Notes: generated from the sequence alone by a model not told the origin. A stretch of DNA of 64,000 nucleotides from Flavobacteriaceae bacterium PS02337 (GCA_029959285.1 JASCOE010000001.1:744001-808000); one strand, 5' to 3'. Positions 27,499 through 37,180 are shown, counted from the first letter of the stretch. A program made the numbers and translations.

Positions 27499-28881
27499 TT
27501 AATTTTTCAACACTAAATATTGAAATGGTTGAAGTGTTATATCTGAACCAACTGTTACCGCTGCTCCTGTAAATGCATCTTTCCAATTTCCTTTTAATGT
27601 TGAAGGAACAAGATGTTTAACAGTTGAACCGCTTAAATTTGAAAGCACAAAAACTTTTTCAGTATCTTTTATCATCGTGAAAGCGCTTACAGAATTACTG
27701 CTGTAACCTGTAAATTCTCCTGTTTTAATTGCGTTGCTTGTGTTTCTGAAAGCAATAATTTTTTTGTATTCTGCCAACATTGAAGCGTCTGCAGTTGACC
27801 AGTCGATTGGAGTTTTAGCAAAATAGTTTAATCTTTTGTTGTAACCAATTTCTTGTCCATTATAAATCATAGGAATTGATTTTAAATAAGCAGCAACAAC
27901 AAACATTGCAACAGATCCTTGTTTTCCTCCAAAAAGTTCTAGTGGAGTTCCATCAGAAAGATTGACGTCGTGATTGCTTGTATATCGAACCACTTTATTT
28001 GCTGGATCGTAAACGTTAGCATATTCTGTTGCATTAGAATCCTGAATAGTTGTTGCCGGTTTATTTTCTTTAAAAAGCTGTTCGATTGTATAAAAGAAAT
28101 TGAAACCAAAAGTAAAATCAAAACCAGAAGCAAAATGATTGTATTTTGAACCTTCAGCCATCATTAAAATAGTCTGATTTTTTTTGATTTTTCTCAATTT
28201 TGTAATCGCATCAGTCCAGAAATTATTTGGGACAAAATCAGCGTAATCGCATCTGAAACCATCGATATTGGCATTGTAAACCCAATAAGACATGGCGTCG
28301 ATCATGGCGTCTTTCATTTCTGTATTATTGAAATTCAACTGAGCAACGTCATTATAATTTGTTCCTGGCGGAATTATGATATTTCCGTTTGCATCTTGCT
28401 GATACCAATTTTTGTGCTGTGTAATCCATGCGTTATCCCAAGCGGAGTGATTGGCAACCCAGTCTAAAATAACCGCCATGTTTTTTTTGTGCGCTTCTTC
28501 GACTAAAGTTTGAAGATCTTGTAAAGTTCCGAAATCAGGATTTACGGCTTTATAATCTTTTACCGCGTAAGGAGATCCTAATTCTCCAGTTGCTCTTTCT
28601 TTTCCAACAGGATAAATAGGCATTAAATAAATTACATTTGCGCCCAATTCCTGAATTTGAGATAATCTGTCCTGAACGCCTTTTAAATTTCCTGCCTGAC
28701 TAAAAGCACGAATATTTACCTGATAAATTACAACATCTTCTTTCTTTGGCATTTTCTTAAAAGGAGCTCCATATTGTGTATACGGCGATTCTGGAGTTTT
28801 GTTTTCGTCATCAGAAGAACTGCACGAAACAAATGCCAAGGCAAGTAATAATCCGTAAACGATTTTTATATTAAATTTCAT
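27499..28881 (-). CDS. GH13 alpha-amylase surface lipoprotein (SusG-like)
   Basis: 460 residues. The lipobox ends at Cys20 and is followed by SSSDDEN, which resembles the lipoprotein surface-export signal (Ser/Lys then acidic residues) known in Flavobacteriia, so the enzyme probably faces outward. GH13 regions are complete: Asp140 to His145 (DWVANH), nucleophile Asp212 (FRCDYAD), acid Glu243 (MAEGS) and Asp305 in SNHDV. At 460 residues it is a minimal amylase without the inserted binding module of Bacteroides SusG. It should cut starch-like glucan at the cell surface for SusD/SusC. The gene starts 97 bases after susE and is followed 46 bases later by GH97. Confidence 0.94.
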   Translation of the reverse strand: MKFNIKIVYGLLLALAFVSCSSSDDENKTPESPYTQYGAPFKKMPKKEDVVIYQVNIRAFSQAGNLKGVQDRLSQIQELGANVIYLMPIYPVGKERATGELGSPYAVKDYKAVNPDFGTLQDLQTLVEEAHKKNMAVILDWVANHSAWDNAWITQHKNWYQQDANGNIIIPPGTNYNDVAQLNFNNTEMKDAMIDAMSYWVYNANIDGFRCDYADFVPNNFWTDAITKLRKIKKNQTILMMAEGSKYNHFASGFDFTFGFNFFYTIEQLFKENKPATTIQDSNATEYANVYDPANKVVRYTSNHDVNLSDGTPLELFGGKQGSVAMFVVAAYLKSIPMIYNGQEIGYNKRLNYFAKTPIDWSTADASMLAEYKKIIAFRNTSNAIKTGEFTGYSSNSVSAFTMIKDTEKVFVLSNLSGSTVKHLVPSTLKGNWKDAFTGAAVTVGSDITLQPFQYLVLKN

Positions 28882-28978
28882 GATTTTACTTTTTTATGTT
28901 TTTAAATGGTTGAAAAGTAACCTGCCTTTCGAAGTAAAAAGACAGGTAAACTCAAACCAAACTAAACTTAATTTTTAT

Positions 28979-30058
28979 CTATTTTTTTGTGATGGTATAC
29001 GTTAGCGTTGGAGGATATCCCAGACTTGCAGGATCGACATCGTTGATTTTCATTGTGATTTCGTAAGTACCGCCTTCACCAATATAATGAGCTCCTGAAT
29101 CATCTAAATAAGCGATTCCGTCTGTTGTATTTTTAGAACCGTAATTGATTGTCCAGCTATTATTCAATCTGAATTTTACATTTCCAGGAACTAAAACCGC
29201 AGTTACTTTCCAAGTTTTTGTCTGATGATCGTAACTCATTGGCGTACTGTTATCCCAGCCACCAGAAGTTCCGTCACCAACAATTCCCCAAGTATAAGGT
29301 GTTGCAGTCCATTTCAGAGTATTTAAATTCACTTTAATTTGAAAAGAACCAGCAGCAGGAAGTTGAAAATCTGTATCACTCATGTTTTTCAAGTCACTAT
29401 TAGTAGCGCCTGCACCATAAAACTGTGCCCAGTTTCTCTCCGTATTCAATTTGAATCCAAGTCCAGCTCCAACAGCAGCCGTCATGTAACCTTGATAAAC
29501 ACCTTTTTGAATTGCCGTTAAAGCCGCTGCAGTTTCAATTCCCCAGCCTTGATAGCTTCCTGGCATATAAATTTCACCAAAAACAACACTTTTTTCGTAA
29601 GGTGTAATGGTTAAAGTAATTGGATTAGAAAACACTTTACGATCCATGGCAGCTTCTACGCGAACCACCAATTTTCCTTCAACATCAATTGGAAGTCCTA
29701 AATCGACAGCAATTTTGTTTAATTCTTCGCCGATTAAAGTTTTGCTTAAAACATCTGTTCCAACTTCAATTCGTTTTGCTTTTAGCCAAGCATTTGCACC
29801 GCTGGTATCTCCAACTAAATCAAATTGAAGCGCATAAGTTACTGGAGCTTCAACAGGAAAAGTAACTTCAGGCCATGAAACAAGTAAAACCTGATCTTCT
29901 GCAGTATCTTCAGTTAGAACAATTTTGCTTGATGAAACATTAATTTCTGAAGGAAAACTAACAGCCTTCAATGTTGTTAATGCGGCGTCGCTGTCGCAGG
30001 AAGAACCCAAGAACAGCAAACTGCCTAATATGAATAATTTATTGATATATTTTTTCAT
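28979..30058 (-). CDS. susE: SusE/SusF-type starch-binding surface lipoprotein
   Basis: 359 residues. The lipoprotein signal ends in GSSC (Cys21) followed by DSDA. The N-terminal SusE domain (about 35-155) has an immunoglobulin-like pattern with VSWPEVTFPVEAPVTYALQF. Two carbohydrate-binding repeats follow, each with a buried aromatic pattern: YMPGSYQGWG ... KWTATPYTWG and VGDGTSGGWDN ... LTYTITKK. It should bind alpha-glucan at the outer surface and help hold the polymer for the amylases. The start is 13 bases after the susD stop, so it is cotranscribed. The leader AAAACTATC just before the ATG is shared with the T9SS-secreted GH13 gene. Confidence 0.93.
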   Translation of the reverse strand: MKKYINKLFILGSLLFLGSSCDSDAALTTLKAVSFPSEINVSSSKIVLTEDTAEDQVLLVSWPEVTFPVEAPVTYALQFDLVGDTSGANAWLKAKRIEVGTDVLSKTLIGEELNKIAVDLGLPIDVEGKLVVRVEAAMDRKVFSNPITLTITPYEKSVVFGEIYMPGSYQGWGIETAAALTAIQKGVYQGYMTAAVGAGLGFKLNTERNWAQFYGAGATNSDLKNMSDTDFQLPAAGSFQIKVNLNTLKWTATPYTWGIVGDGTSGGWDNSTPMSYDHQTKTWKVTAVLVPGNVKFRLNNSWTINYGSKNTTDGIAYLDDSGAHYIGEGGTYEITMKINDVDPASLGYPPTLTYTITKK

Positions 30059-30071
30059 GATAGTTTTGTTT

Positions 30072-31580
30072 TTAGTAACCAGGGTTTTGTTTTAATCCAC
30101 GATTAGCATCTAAAGCTGAGGTTGGAATTGGGAACAATTTTCTGAACGCAGGAGATGCAGGTCTGAATTCGTTTGCCAATAAAAATTTATCAAAACGAAT
30201 CATATCTTGTCTTCTGTGACCTTCCCAGCTTAATTCAAATCCTCTTTCGTTGTAAATCTCATCAAGAGAAGGATTGTGGTCTAAAGCACTTAATCCTGCA
30301 CGCTGTCTGATTTGATCAATAAAAGGTTTTGCAGCTGCGGCATTTCCTAAACGAGCGTTACATTCTGCCATCATTAAAATTACATCAGCATATCTAAAAA
30401 TAGGGAAGTCGTTAGAAGCTCCTCCGCCAGTTCTTGGCGCAACTGGGTAAAACTTCACATTACGAACTCCCGCTTGCGGATCTGCTCCTGGATTATCTAA
30501 CGAAGCAACATCAAGTGTATAATTGAAACCGCCTGGTTGTTCCCCAAACAAATATTGCTTTCTACGAATATCATTTGCATCGTATTTTAAGAAAAATGCT
30601 TTAGGAACAATAGTACCATTCCAGCCGCTAAAACCAAATAAAGCTTGAGCGTGCGCGCCGTATAAACTACGAACTGCATAAACATTACGAGAAACTATAT
30701 CTAGTGTTGCATAAATTGGAAGAATAGTTTCGTCTTCTGGAAGAACATCTCCGAATAACTCAAAATACTTACTTCCTAACGGATTTGCATTATCTGCGGC
30801 ACCAGAATGAAGCGTAAATCCACCTTCAGCAACTTTGTTACAAGCCGCTAAAGCTTCATTCCATTTTGGAGTTCCGGTGTAAACTTGAGCATTCAAATAT
30901 ACTTTTGCTAATAAAGTGTAACCTGCCCATTTGTTGAATCTTCCGTAATAATTTCCGCCTCTAGTTCCTGATAATAAATCAACATTTTCAGTCAATTCTT
31001 TTACGATAAAATCATAAACTTCTTTACGGCTTGATTGCGGAATTTTATCAACAGTAATATTATTATCTGTAAAGAAAGGAACGTCTCCATAATCATCGAT
31101 CAATAAATAATAAAAGAAAGCTCTCAAAGTTTTGGCTTCGGCAATTTTTGAAGCATCAGCGTTTGCTTTTTGTAATAAATCGACCGCTAAATTGGCGTTG
31201 AAAATAGATTTGTAAAGCCAGTTCCAAGTATTATTAATGATAAAATCTGTTGGAAGCCATTCGTGTTTGTGAAGACGCGCAAAATCCATTTGCCAGTCAC
31301 CTGTATTTCTGTGCGGAATAACCTGTTCATCAGAAGACATACAATTCATGTCGTACCAGCCATTATCTGCTCCGGCATAACCAACACCACTTGCTCCGTC
31401 TCTAACAAATTCTCCAGGAACTTGCGCGTATACACTTGCAAGAGCAATATCTGCTCCTTCTGGAGTTCCGTAAAAATCTTCTGCGGGATATTTATCGTAC
31501 ACATTTTCTTCGATATCTGTACAACTAAAAAGTGTCAGGAAACAAATACTTCCTGCCAATACTATATTTTTAATTTTCAT
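30072..31580 (-). CDS. susD: SusD/RagB family glycan-binding lipoprotein
   Basis: 502 residues with a lipoprotein signal (SICFLTLFSC, Cys20). The SusD-like N-terminal part contains YPAEDFYGTPEGADIALASV and the TPR-like helices, and the C-terminal RagB part ends with NERGFELSWEGHRRQDMIRF and FPIPTSALDAN, both highly typical of the family. It forms the lid of the SusC transporter and delivers bound oligosaccharide. Its gene lies 8 bases downstream of susC and 13 upstream of susE, the canonical order. Nearby GH13 and GH97 genes point to an alpha-glucan ligand. Confidence 0.96.
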   Translation of the reverse strand: MKIKNIVLAGSICFLTLFSCTDIEENVYDKYPAEDFYGTPEGADIALASVYAQVPGEFVRDGASGVGYAGADNGWYDMNCMSSDEQVIPHRNTGDWQMDFARLHKHEWLPTDFIINNTWNWLYKSIFNANLAVDLLQKANADASKIAEAKTLRAFFYYLLIDDYGDVPFFTDNNITVDKIPQSSRKEVYDFIVKELTENVDLLSGTRGGNYYGRFNKWAGYTLLAKVYLNAQVYTGTPKWNEALAACNKVAEGGFTLHSGAADNANPLGSKYFELFGDVLPEDETILPIYATLDIVSRNVYAVRSLYGAHAQALFGFSGWNGTIVPKAFFLKYDANDIRRKQYLFGEQPGGFNYTLDVASLDNPGADPQAGVRNVKFYPVAPRTGGGASNDFPIFRYADVILMMAECNARLGNAAAAKPFIDQIRQRAGLSALDHNPSLDEIYNERGFELSWEGHRRQDMIRFDKFLLANEFRPASPAFRKLFPIPTSALDANRGLKQNPGY

Positions 31581-31588
31581 TTCTTTTA

Positions 31589-34500
31589 CTATTTAAATTT
31601 TACAGTCAACCCAAACGCCACACTTCTGGTACGAGGATAGATTCCTCTATCGCCACCAAAGTTATCTTCAGATCTGCCACTTCCGCTTACGTTCAATTCT
31701 GGATCAATTCCCGAATAATCTGTTATCAAGAATAAGTTGTTTCCTGTAAGTGAAAGTCTAATAGTATCAATATATTTATCTGTAAAACGGAACGTGTATC
31801 CCGCTGTAAGATTTTCTAAACGAACAAAAGAACCGTCTTCTAACCATAAATCTGAACCATAAGGAGAAGTATAAATTCCAGTATCTACAGCACTTGCCAA
31901 AACATTCGATTTACCAATATTTTCCAATCTGCTTAAATTAGAACGTAATCCGTTGTAGATTTTATTTCCTCCAGAACCTCTTAACAATAGAGAAGCATCG
32001 AAGTTTTTGTATCGGTAAGATGGATTAAATGAGAACGTATAAGTTGGTAAAGCTGAACCTGCATAATAACGATCTGGACTTTTAACTCCTTGATCGATTA
32101 TGCCGTTTCCATCACGATCTAAAACCGTTTCGACATTGTTTTCGTTTTTACCTGTATGTTCTAAAATGTAAAATGCACCAATTGGTTTTCCTTTTACTAA
32201 GTAAGAGTTTGCAGCTCCCCAACCAACGTAATCTGTGTTTAAAGGAACTCCATTAATGCTTCCATTTAAATTAAGTACTTCGTTTTTCATAAAAGAAACA
32301 TTTCCTCCTAAAGTAAGCGTGCTGTTTTGCGTTTTAATTACATCATAAGCAAGAGAAACCTCAATACCTTTATTTAAAATACTTCCAACATTTGCCTTAA
32401 TGGTGTTATAAGGATATGGAGGCTGAGGTACAGTATAATCAAATAATAAATCTTCTGTTTTAGAAGTATAAAGATCAACAGTTCCTCTTAATCTATTGTT
32501 TAAAAGTGCAAAATCAAGACCTAAATTGGTTTGTTTTTTGGTTTCCCATTTCAAATCGGCATTTGAGTTTTGGTAAATGCTGTAATTTGTAATGGGCTGA
32601 CCTCCGAAATAAGTAATTCCTGAATTTCCAACCAATGAAAGTGATTGTTGTGGAAGAAGACCTTGCTGATTTCCAGTTGCTCCGTAACCCACGCGAATTT
32701 TCAACTCATCAATTAAACTTTGTTGTCTCATAAAAGGCTCTTTGTCGATTTGCCACGCAACAGATGCAGAAGGGAAATTTCCCCATTTGTTGTTTGCGCC
32801 AAATACAGAAGAACCATCACGACGAATACTCGCAGTTACCAAATAACGATCTAATAAAGAGTAATTTACTCTTGCTAAAAATGAAACTAAAGTTCTATCA
32901 TTTTTATATGATTCAATATCTCCAGGACGCACTTTCGACAAATCTCCCAATTGTAATGCATTGTAAGTTGTTTTATCATTCATAAAACCTCTAGCTTGTG
33001 CATAATTTCCTTGATAAGCCTGATTTTGCCATTCGTATAAACCTAAAACATTGATATTGTGTACGCCAAATGTTCTTTTATAATTAAGACTTAAGTTGGT
33101 TAACTTTTCATTTTGTCTTTGATTTCTAATATTCGCAAAACCATTTTGGTCAATTGCATATGCAACCGTTGATTCTATTGGCTGAAAATAACCATACGTT
33201 ACATTTGTTTTTCTCCAGCTTCCGAACCAGCTTGCCGTTAAACCTCTTGCTAAATCTAAATCGGCTTTTAAACTTCCAAATAAATTATCATTTTGCGCTT
33301 CATTTGTTGTAGTTTGCGCCGCTGCGTACGGATTTAAATATTGAAATACATTTGAATCTGTAAAATAAGTTCCGTCAGTATTAAAAACAGGATCCGTTGG
33401 TCTAACTAAATAAGCATTTGTTATTAAGTTTGAAGTATAAGCCGCTGTTCCTACACTTTGAATAATGCTTGTAGTGTTATTGATTCCTGTATTTAAATTA
33501 AAAGTCAATTTTAATTTATCATCTAAACCCATTTGTGTAGCTTGAATACGTCCAATGTATTTTTGATTGCTAGAATTGATGACAACACCATCTTGTAAAA
33601 TAGCCGTTAAAGAAGCTCTGTAACTAAATTTATCTGTTCCGCCTCCAAATGATAAAGTATGGGTCTGAGAAATTCCAGTTTGTGTTAAAATACCGTACCA
33701 ATCTGTATCTGAACCATGATTTGCAGATGCTGGAACACCAACGCTTTGTGCTGTTGCCCACCATTGATCGGCATTTAACATATGTAATTTCTTCGGAATA
33801 AAATCTAATGAAGTTGAACCGATATATTCCATTGTAGTTTTACCCGCTTTATTCTTTTTTGTCGTGATAATCAGTACACCAGGCGCACCGCGAGAACCAT
33901 AAATTGCAGTTGCAGATGCATCTTTTAAAATATCAAAACTTTCAATTTCGCTTGGCGGAACTTGATTTAATAAATCCATATTTCCCTGAATTCCATCTAC
34001 AACTACCAAAGGATCACTTCCTCCAATTAAAGATGAAATTCCACGAATACGAACGCTTGGTCCATTACCTGGCTCACTACCTAATTGTGTAATATTAACT
34101 CCAGCAGCTTTACCAGCAATCAATTGCAACGGATTCACAATCGCACCCTGATTCATATCTTTTGAAGCAATAGATGAAACCGCACCCGTTACATCTCTTT
34201 TTGTAGCCGTACCGTAACCAACCACTACAATTTCTTGTAAATCAGTCGCATCTGGAAGAAGTTGGATATTGATTACGCTTTGATTCGCAGTAACTTTTTT
34301 CTCTTTATACCCAACAAAAGAAACTATGATAACAGATTGGCTACTTTCTACAGTAAGTTTGTATTTACCGTCAAAATCGGTTACCATTCCGTTTTTTGTT
34401 CCTTCTTCAATAACAGAAGCACCAGGCAAAGGCATTCCATTTTCATCGGTAATTACACCAGAAACGGTTTGCTTTTGAAATTCTATTAACTGTGTTTTGA

Positions 34501-34861
34501 GTTCTGGTTTTTTTAGAATAATCTGTGTGTCACGAATTTTAAATTCGGTTGGGGTTCCTTTAAAAATTCGATCCAAAACAACATATATAGACTGATCTTT
34601 TACAGAAATTGAAACTGTTCGATCTAAGTCAATATCGTTCAATTTGTAAATAAATCTAAAGTCGGTTTTTTGCTCAATGGTCTCAATAACCTTTTCGATT
34701 GTTGAATTGTTTAATTCTAGAGTAACTTTTGTCTTTTGGGCATAAGTATTCCCTCTAATATTAAACATGGCGACCAAAATAAGTAGTGTAGTTAGTTTCA
34801 ATTTTAGGTCTTTTTGGAACAATGAGTATAGAAACCCATTATTCTTAGATTTTTTTTTCAT
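31589..34861 (-). CDS. susC: SusC-type TonB-dependent outer membrane transporter with STN domain
   Basis: 1090 residues. After the signal anchor (...MFNIRGNTYAQ) comes an STN signalling domain (about 43-115, VTLELNNSTIEKVIETIEQK), then a carboxypeptidase-regulatory-like beta-sandwich (about 125-205, GVITDENGMPLPGASV), then the plug with the SusC signature LQEIVVVGYGTATKRDVTGA, and the beta-barrel up to the C-terminal aromatic strand (VAFGLTVKFK). It should import glucan oligosaccharides using TonB energy. The STN domain is what contacts a FecR-type anti-sigma factor, and such a gene lies 130 bases upstream, so the transporter is likely also the sensor that induces its own locus. Confidence 0.97.
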   Translation of the reverse strand: MKKKSKNNGFLYSLFQKDLKLKLTTLLILVAMFNIRGNTYAQKTKVTLELNNSTIEKVIETIEQKTDFRFIYKLNDIDLDRTVSISVKDQSIYVVLDRIFKGTPTEFKIRDTQIILKKPELKTQLIEFQKQTVSGVITDENGMPLPGASVIEEGTKNGMVTDFDGKYKLTVESSQSVIIVSFVGYKEKKVTANQSVINIQLLPDATDLQEIVVVGYGTATKRDVTGAVSSIASKDMNQGAIVNPLQLIAGKAAGVNITQLGSEPGNGPSVRIRGISSLIGGSDPLVVVDGIQGNMDLLNQVPPSEIESFDILKDASATAIYGSRGAPGVLIITTKKNKAGKTTMEYIGSTSLDFIPKKLHMLNADQWWATAQSVGVPASANHGSDTDWYGILTQTGISQTHTLSFGGGTDKFSYRASLTAILQDGVVINSSNQKYIGRIQATQMGLDDKLKLTFNLNTGINNTTSIIQSVGTAAYTSNLITNAYLVRPTDPVFNTDGTYFTDSNVFQYLNPYAAAQTTTNEAQNDNLFGSLKADLDLARGLTASWFGSWRKTNVTYGYFQPIESTVAYAIDQNGFANIRNQRQNEKLTNLSLNYKRTFGVHNINVLGLYEWQNQAYQGNYAQARGFMNDKTTYNALQLGDLSKVRPGDIESYKNDRTLVSFLARVNYSLLDRYLVTASIRRDGSSVFGANNKWGNFPSASVAWQIDKEPFMRQQSLIDELKIRVGYGATGNQQGLLPQQSLSLVGNSGITYFGGQPITNYSIYQNSNADLKWETKKQTNLGLDFALLNNRLRGTVDLYTSKTEDLLFDYTVPQPPYPYNTIKANVGSILNKGIEVSLAYDVIKTQNSTLTLGGNVSFMKNEVLNLNGSINGVPLNTDYVGWGAANSYLVKGKPIGAFYILEHTGKNENNVETVLDRDGNGIIDQGVKSPDRYYAGSALPTYTFSFNPSYRYKNFDASLLLRGSGGNKIYNGLRSNLSRLENIGKSNVLASAVDTGIYTSPYGSDLWLEDGSFVRLENLTAGYTFRFTDKYIDTIRLSLTGNNLFLITDYSGIDPELNVSGSGRSEDNFGGDRGIYPRTRSVAFGLTVKFK

Positions 34862-34991
34862 AATTTTGTTAATTGATTGTAGTTAATTCGTTATATTCAA
34901 TCACTTAGTTAATCGGAAATTGTTCGCAGCTCTTTCCGATTTTTTTATTTAGTACTCTTTTTTCTTCATAATTTTGGGTTGGTTTTAGTGG

Positions 34992-36170
34992 TTATTTAAT
35001 TAGTATTTGATTGTTTTTTATCGTGTAATTAATGCCATGAATTTCATTAAAATAACTCATCACATTTTCTATAGATTCTTCTTTAAAACTTGCATTGAAT
35101 TTTTCGTTAGCCAATTTTTCATTTTTATTGATAATCGTAACGTTATAGCGTCTTTCCAGTTTTGTAATGATATTTTTGAAACTCATATTTCTAAATGTCA
35201 ATCCGCCATTTATCCATGAAGTGTAGATATCGGTAATAACCGCTTTTGTCGAAATTTTAGCATTTTCTTTATTGAAGCTTCCTTTAAATCCAGGCTTTAA
35301 AATGGTATTTTTTGCAGCATCAAATTCTTGGTTTGATTGGTACATTCCAACAGAACCTTCTACCAATACAACATCTGTTAAAGGATCTTCAGGATAATTT
35401 GAAACGTTGAAATGCGTTCCTAAAACACGAACGTTCAATTCGTCAGCATTTACGATAAAAGGATGTTTTTTGTCTTTTGCAACATCAAAAAATGCTTCAC
35501 CGTCAAGAAAAACTTGTCTATTTTCGCCGGCAATAAATTTTACAGGATATTTTAAAGTTGTTCCAGAATTTAGGTGAACAAATGTTCCGTCGGATAATTG
35601 CAAACGGAATTTTTTGCCATATGGAATTTTAATTGTGTTGTAAACCAATTTTTCAGGATTGGCACTATTATCGTAAACCAATTTATCTCCATTTTGATTT
35701 CCAACAATATTTCCTTTCGCATCTTTTACCTGAGATGAATTGTTTTCAGAAATAATTTGAGTTTCTCCGTTTTCTAATTGTAAAACAATGTCAGAGCTTT
35801 TAAAATCGAATTTTTGCTCAACGGGTTTGTCTGCCATGTTTTGTTTGTAGAAAAAGCCAATTCCTAATAAAACAACAATAGAAGCTGCAATAGAAATGTA
35901 TTTTCTATAATTAGATTTTCTTGAAGGCATTTCGATAACAGATTCTTTTTCTTTTGAAGTCGCTAAAATGTTGTTGAAAATAACATCAGCTTTTTGTTTG
36001 TCCATTTTAGGCATTTCATTCAAAAGATTTTGAACGTCTTCGACAGTTGGAAAATCATCTGTTAGCTGATTTTTTTTGTAATAAGCAATTACCTCGTTTA
36101 TCTCTTCGGGCGTACATTGGTTTAAAACAAATTTTTGTAAAAGACTTTTTATTTCAGGATTTGAATTCAT
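34992..36170 (-). CDS. FecR-type anti-sigma factor
   Basis: 392 residues. The N-terminal cytoplasmic segment (about 1-85) would hold the sigma factor. One membrane helix lies at about 90-106 (YISIAASIVVLLGIGFFY). The periplasmic FecR domain (about 175-275) has IPYGKKFRLQLSDGTFVHLNSG and a C-terminal DUF4974-type region that meets the STN domain of the transporter. It passes the 'substrate bound' signal from SusC across the inner membrane to the ECF sigma factor. The gene lies between sigma and susC on the same strand, but the 446-base gap to the sigma gene is full of repeats and a terminator. Confidence 0.95.
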   Translation of the reverse strand: MNSNPEIKSLLQKFVLNQCTPEEINEVIAYYKKNQLTDDFPTVEDVQNLLNEMPKMDKQKADVIFNNILATSKEKESVIEMPSRKSNYRKYISIAASIVVLLGIGFFYKQNMADKPVEQKFDFKSSDIVLQLENGETQIISENNSSQVKDAKGNIVGNQNGDKLVYDNSANPEKLVYNTIKIPYGKKFRLQLSDGTFVHLNSGTTLKYPVKFIAGENRQVFLDGEAFFDVAKDKKHPFIVNADELNVRVLGTHFNVSNYPEDPLTDVVLVEGSVGMYQSNQEFDAAKNTILKPGFKGSFNKENAKISTKAVITDIYTSWINGGLTFRNMSFKNIITKLERRYNVTIINKNEKLANEKFNASFKEESIENVMSYFNEIHGINYTIKNNQILIK

Positions 36171-36343
36171 TACGAATTGATTTTATTTCTGGTTCTTAAT
36201 ATAATACAGCTGAGAATAATTTTAGTACTACTCAAACGTTGTAAATTTTTAAATTTTAACATTTTTTAAATTTTAACATATTGATTTTTAATGATTTGTA
36301 TTCTTTTGTTTTTTTAGAAAAACAATGCTAAAGCGATTTTATC

Positions 36344-36469
36344 AATTGCCTCCAGTTTTAACTGGAGGTAGAAAATATCATTACATAAGGCTTTAGCCAA
36401 ACCATCCTAATTTGGCTAAAGCCCAATCTTATTCACTTCTTAAACCTCCAGCTAAAGCTGGAGGCAATT
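36344..36469. repeat. Nested inverted-repeat element between the fecR-type and sigma genes
   Basis: The outer arms 36344-36368 and 36445-36469 are 25-base inverted copies (word AATTGCCTCCAG...CTGGAGG) with two mismatches; each arm is itself a small hairpin. An inner perfect 13-bp inverted repeat, GGCTTTAGCCAAA (36389-36401) and its complement (36411-36423), forms the middle stem. The whole can fold as a three-stem structure. The same CCTCCAGCT stem word forms the terminator at 14708-14730. Confidence 0.85.
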
Positions 36470-36482
36470 AAATGTTATTTTT

Positions 36483-36543
36483 AGCCACAGATTAAAAAGA
36501 TTAAAAGGATTTCAATCTGTGAAAATCCTCTAATCTGTGGCTT
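36483..36543. repeat. Inverted repeat, GCCACAGATT family
   Basis: GCCACAGATTAAAAAGATT at the left end pairs imperfectly with ATCCTCTAATCTGTGGC at the right end, with an internal copy of AATCTGTG between them. It belongs to the same family as the inner stem at 21472-21523. Confidence 0.75.
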
Positions 36544-36565
36544 AAAATGAGTATGAATTACAGTC

Positions 36566-36594
36566 AAAAAAAAATCACTCCGAAGAGTGATTTT
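36566..36594 (-). terminator. Terminator of the ECF sigma factor gene
   Basis: A 10-bp perfect stem AAAATCACTC / GAGTGATTTT with a CGAA tetraloop. The plus-strand A run at 36566-36574 gives a T tail on the minus strand. It lies 22 bases past the sigma stop, so the sigma gene is probably transcribed alone. Confidence 0.88.
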
Positions 36595-36616
36595 AATGGC
36601 ATTATTGTGGTTTTGG

Positions 36617-37180
36617 TTAGATAATTTCATCGTGAAGTTGAAAAAAACCGCGCATCGATTCGAGCGCTTTACTCATCTGGTTCCGGACGGTATTTATCGA
36701 AATGCCGAGTTCCTGACTTATTTCTTCATAGCTCATTCCTTTTTTTCTAGACATTTTAAAAATCTGCCGTCGTTTAGGAGGAAGCTGTTTTATAGCTTGT
36801 TTTTGGAGTTTTTTGCAATCGGCTTCGCGAATAGCGTAATCACCATATTCATGTGATTTCTGACTTTCATAAAAAACAGCTTCTTTTAAAATAACTTCAT
36901 TTGCTGCTTTGTTCAAAACATTAAAAGCCTGATTTCTTGCAATTGTAAAAATATAGGCTTTAAATGATTGTTCTATATTTAAACTTTCGCGGTTGAGCCA
37001 AACCTTCATAAAAACATCCTGCACATTCTCTTCCGCTGCCTCTTTTGATTTTAAAAGACTAATACTGTAACCATAAATATCCTGATGGTATAAATCAAAA
37101 AGTTGGCGAAAAGCTTTTTCGTTCCCGTTTTTGAGTTCACTCACCAATAATTTTTCACTATGGTTTGCTGCTTCTAACAA
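36617..37180 (-). CDS. ECF-type RNA polymerase sigma factor of the glucan locus
   Basis: 187 residues. Sigma region 2 (about 25-95) contains the core-binding and melting stretch FDLYHQDIYGYSISLLKSKE and VQDVFMKVWLNRESL. Region 4 (about 125-180) ends in a helix-turn-helix, MSYEEISQELGISINTVRNQ. Region 3 is absent, as in ECF sigmas. The gene opens the locus: a FecR-type anti-sigma gene, susC with STN domain and the degradative genes follow on the same strand, so it is expected to direct transcription of susC and downstream genes when released. Its own promoter would lie in 37181-37300, where I see no clear consensus. Confidence 0.95.
   Translation of the reverse strand: MLEAANHSEKLLVSELKNGNEKAFRQLFDLYHQDIYGYSISLLKSKEAAEENVQDVFMKVWLNRESLNIEQSFKAYIFTIARNQAFNVLNKAANEVILKEAVFYESQKSHEYGDYAIREADCKKLQKQAIKQLPPKRRQIFKMSRKKGMSYEEISQELGISINTVRNQMSKALESMRGFFQLHDEII

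Noticed and set aside
36344-36469. Nested inverted repeat considered as an insertion sequence remnant
   Set aside because: There is no transposase fragment between the arms and no visible target duplication; it fits a small repeat element better.
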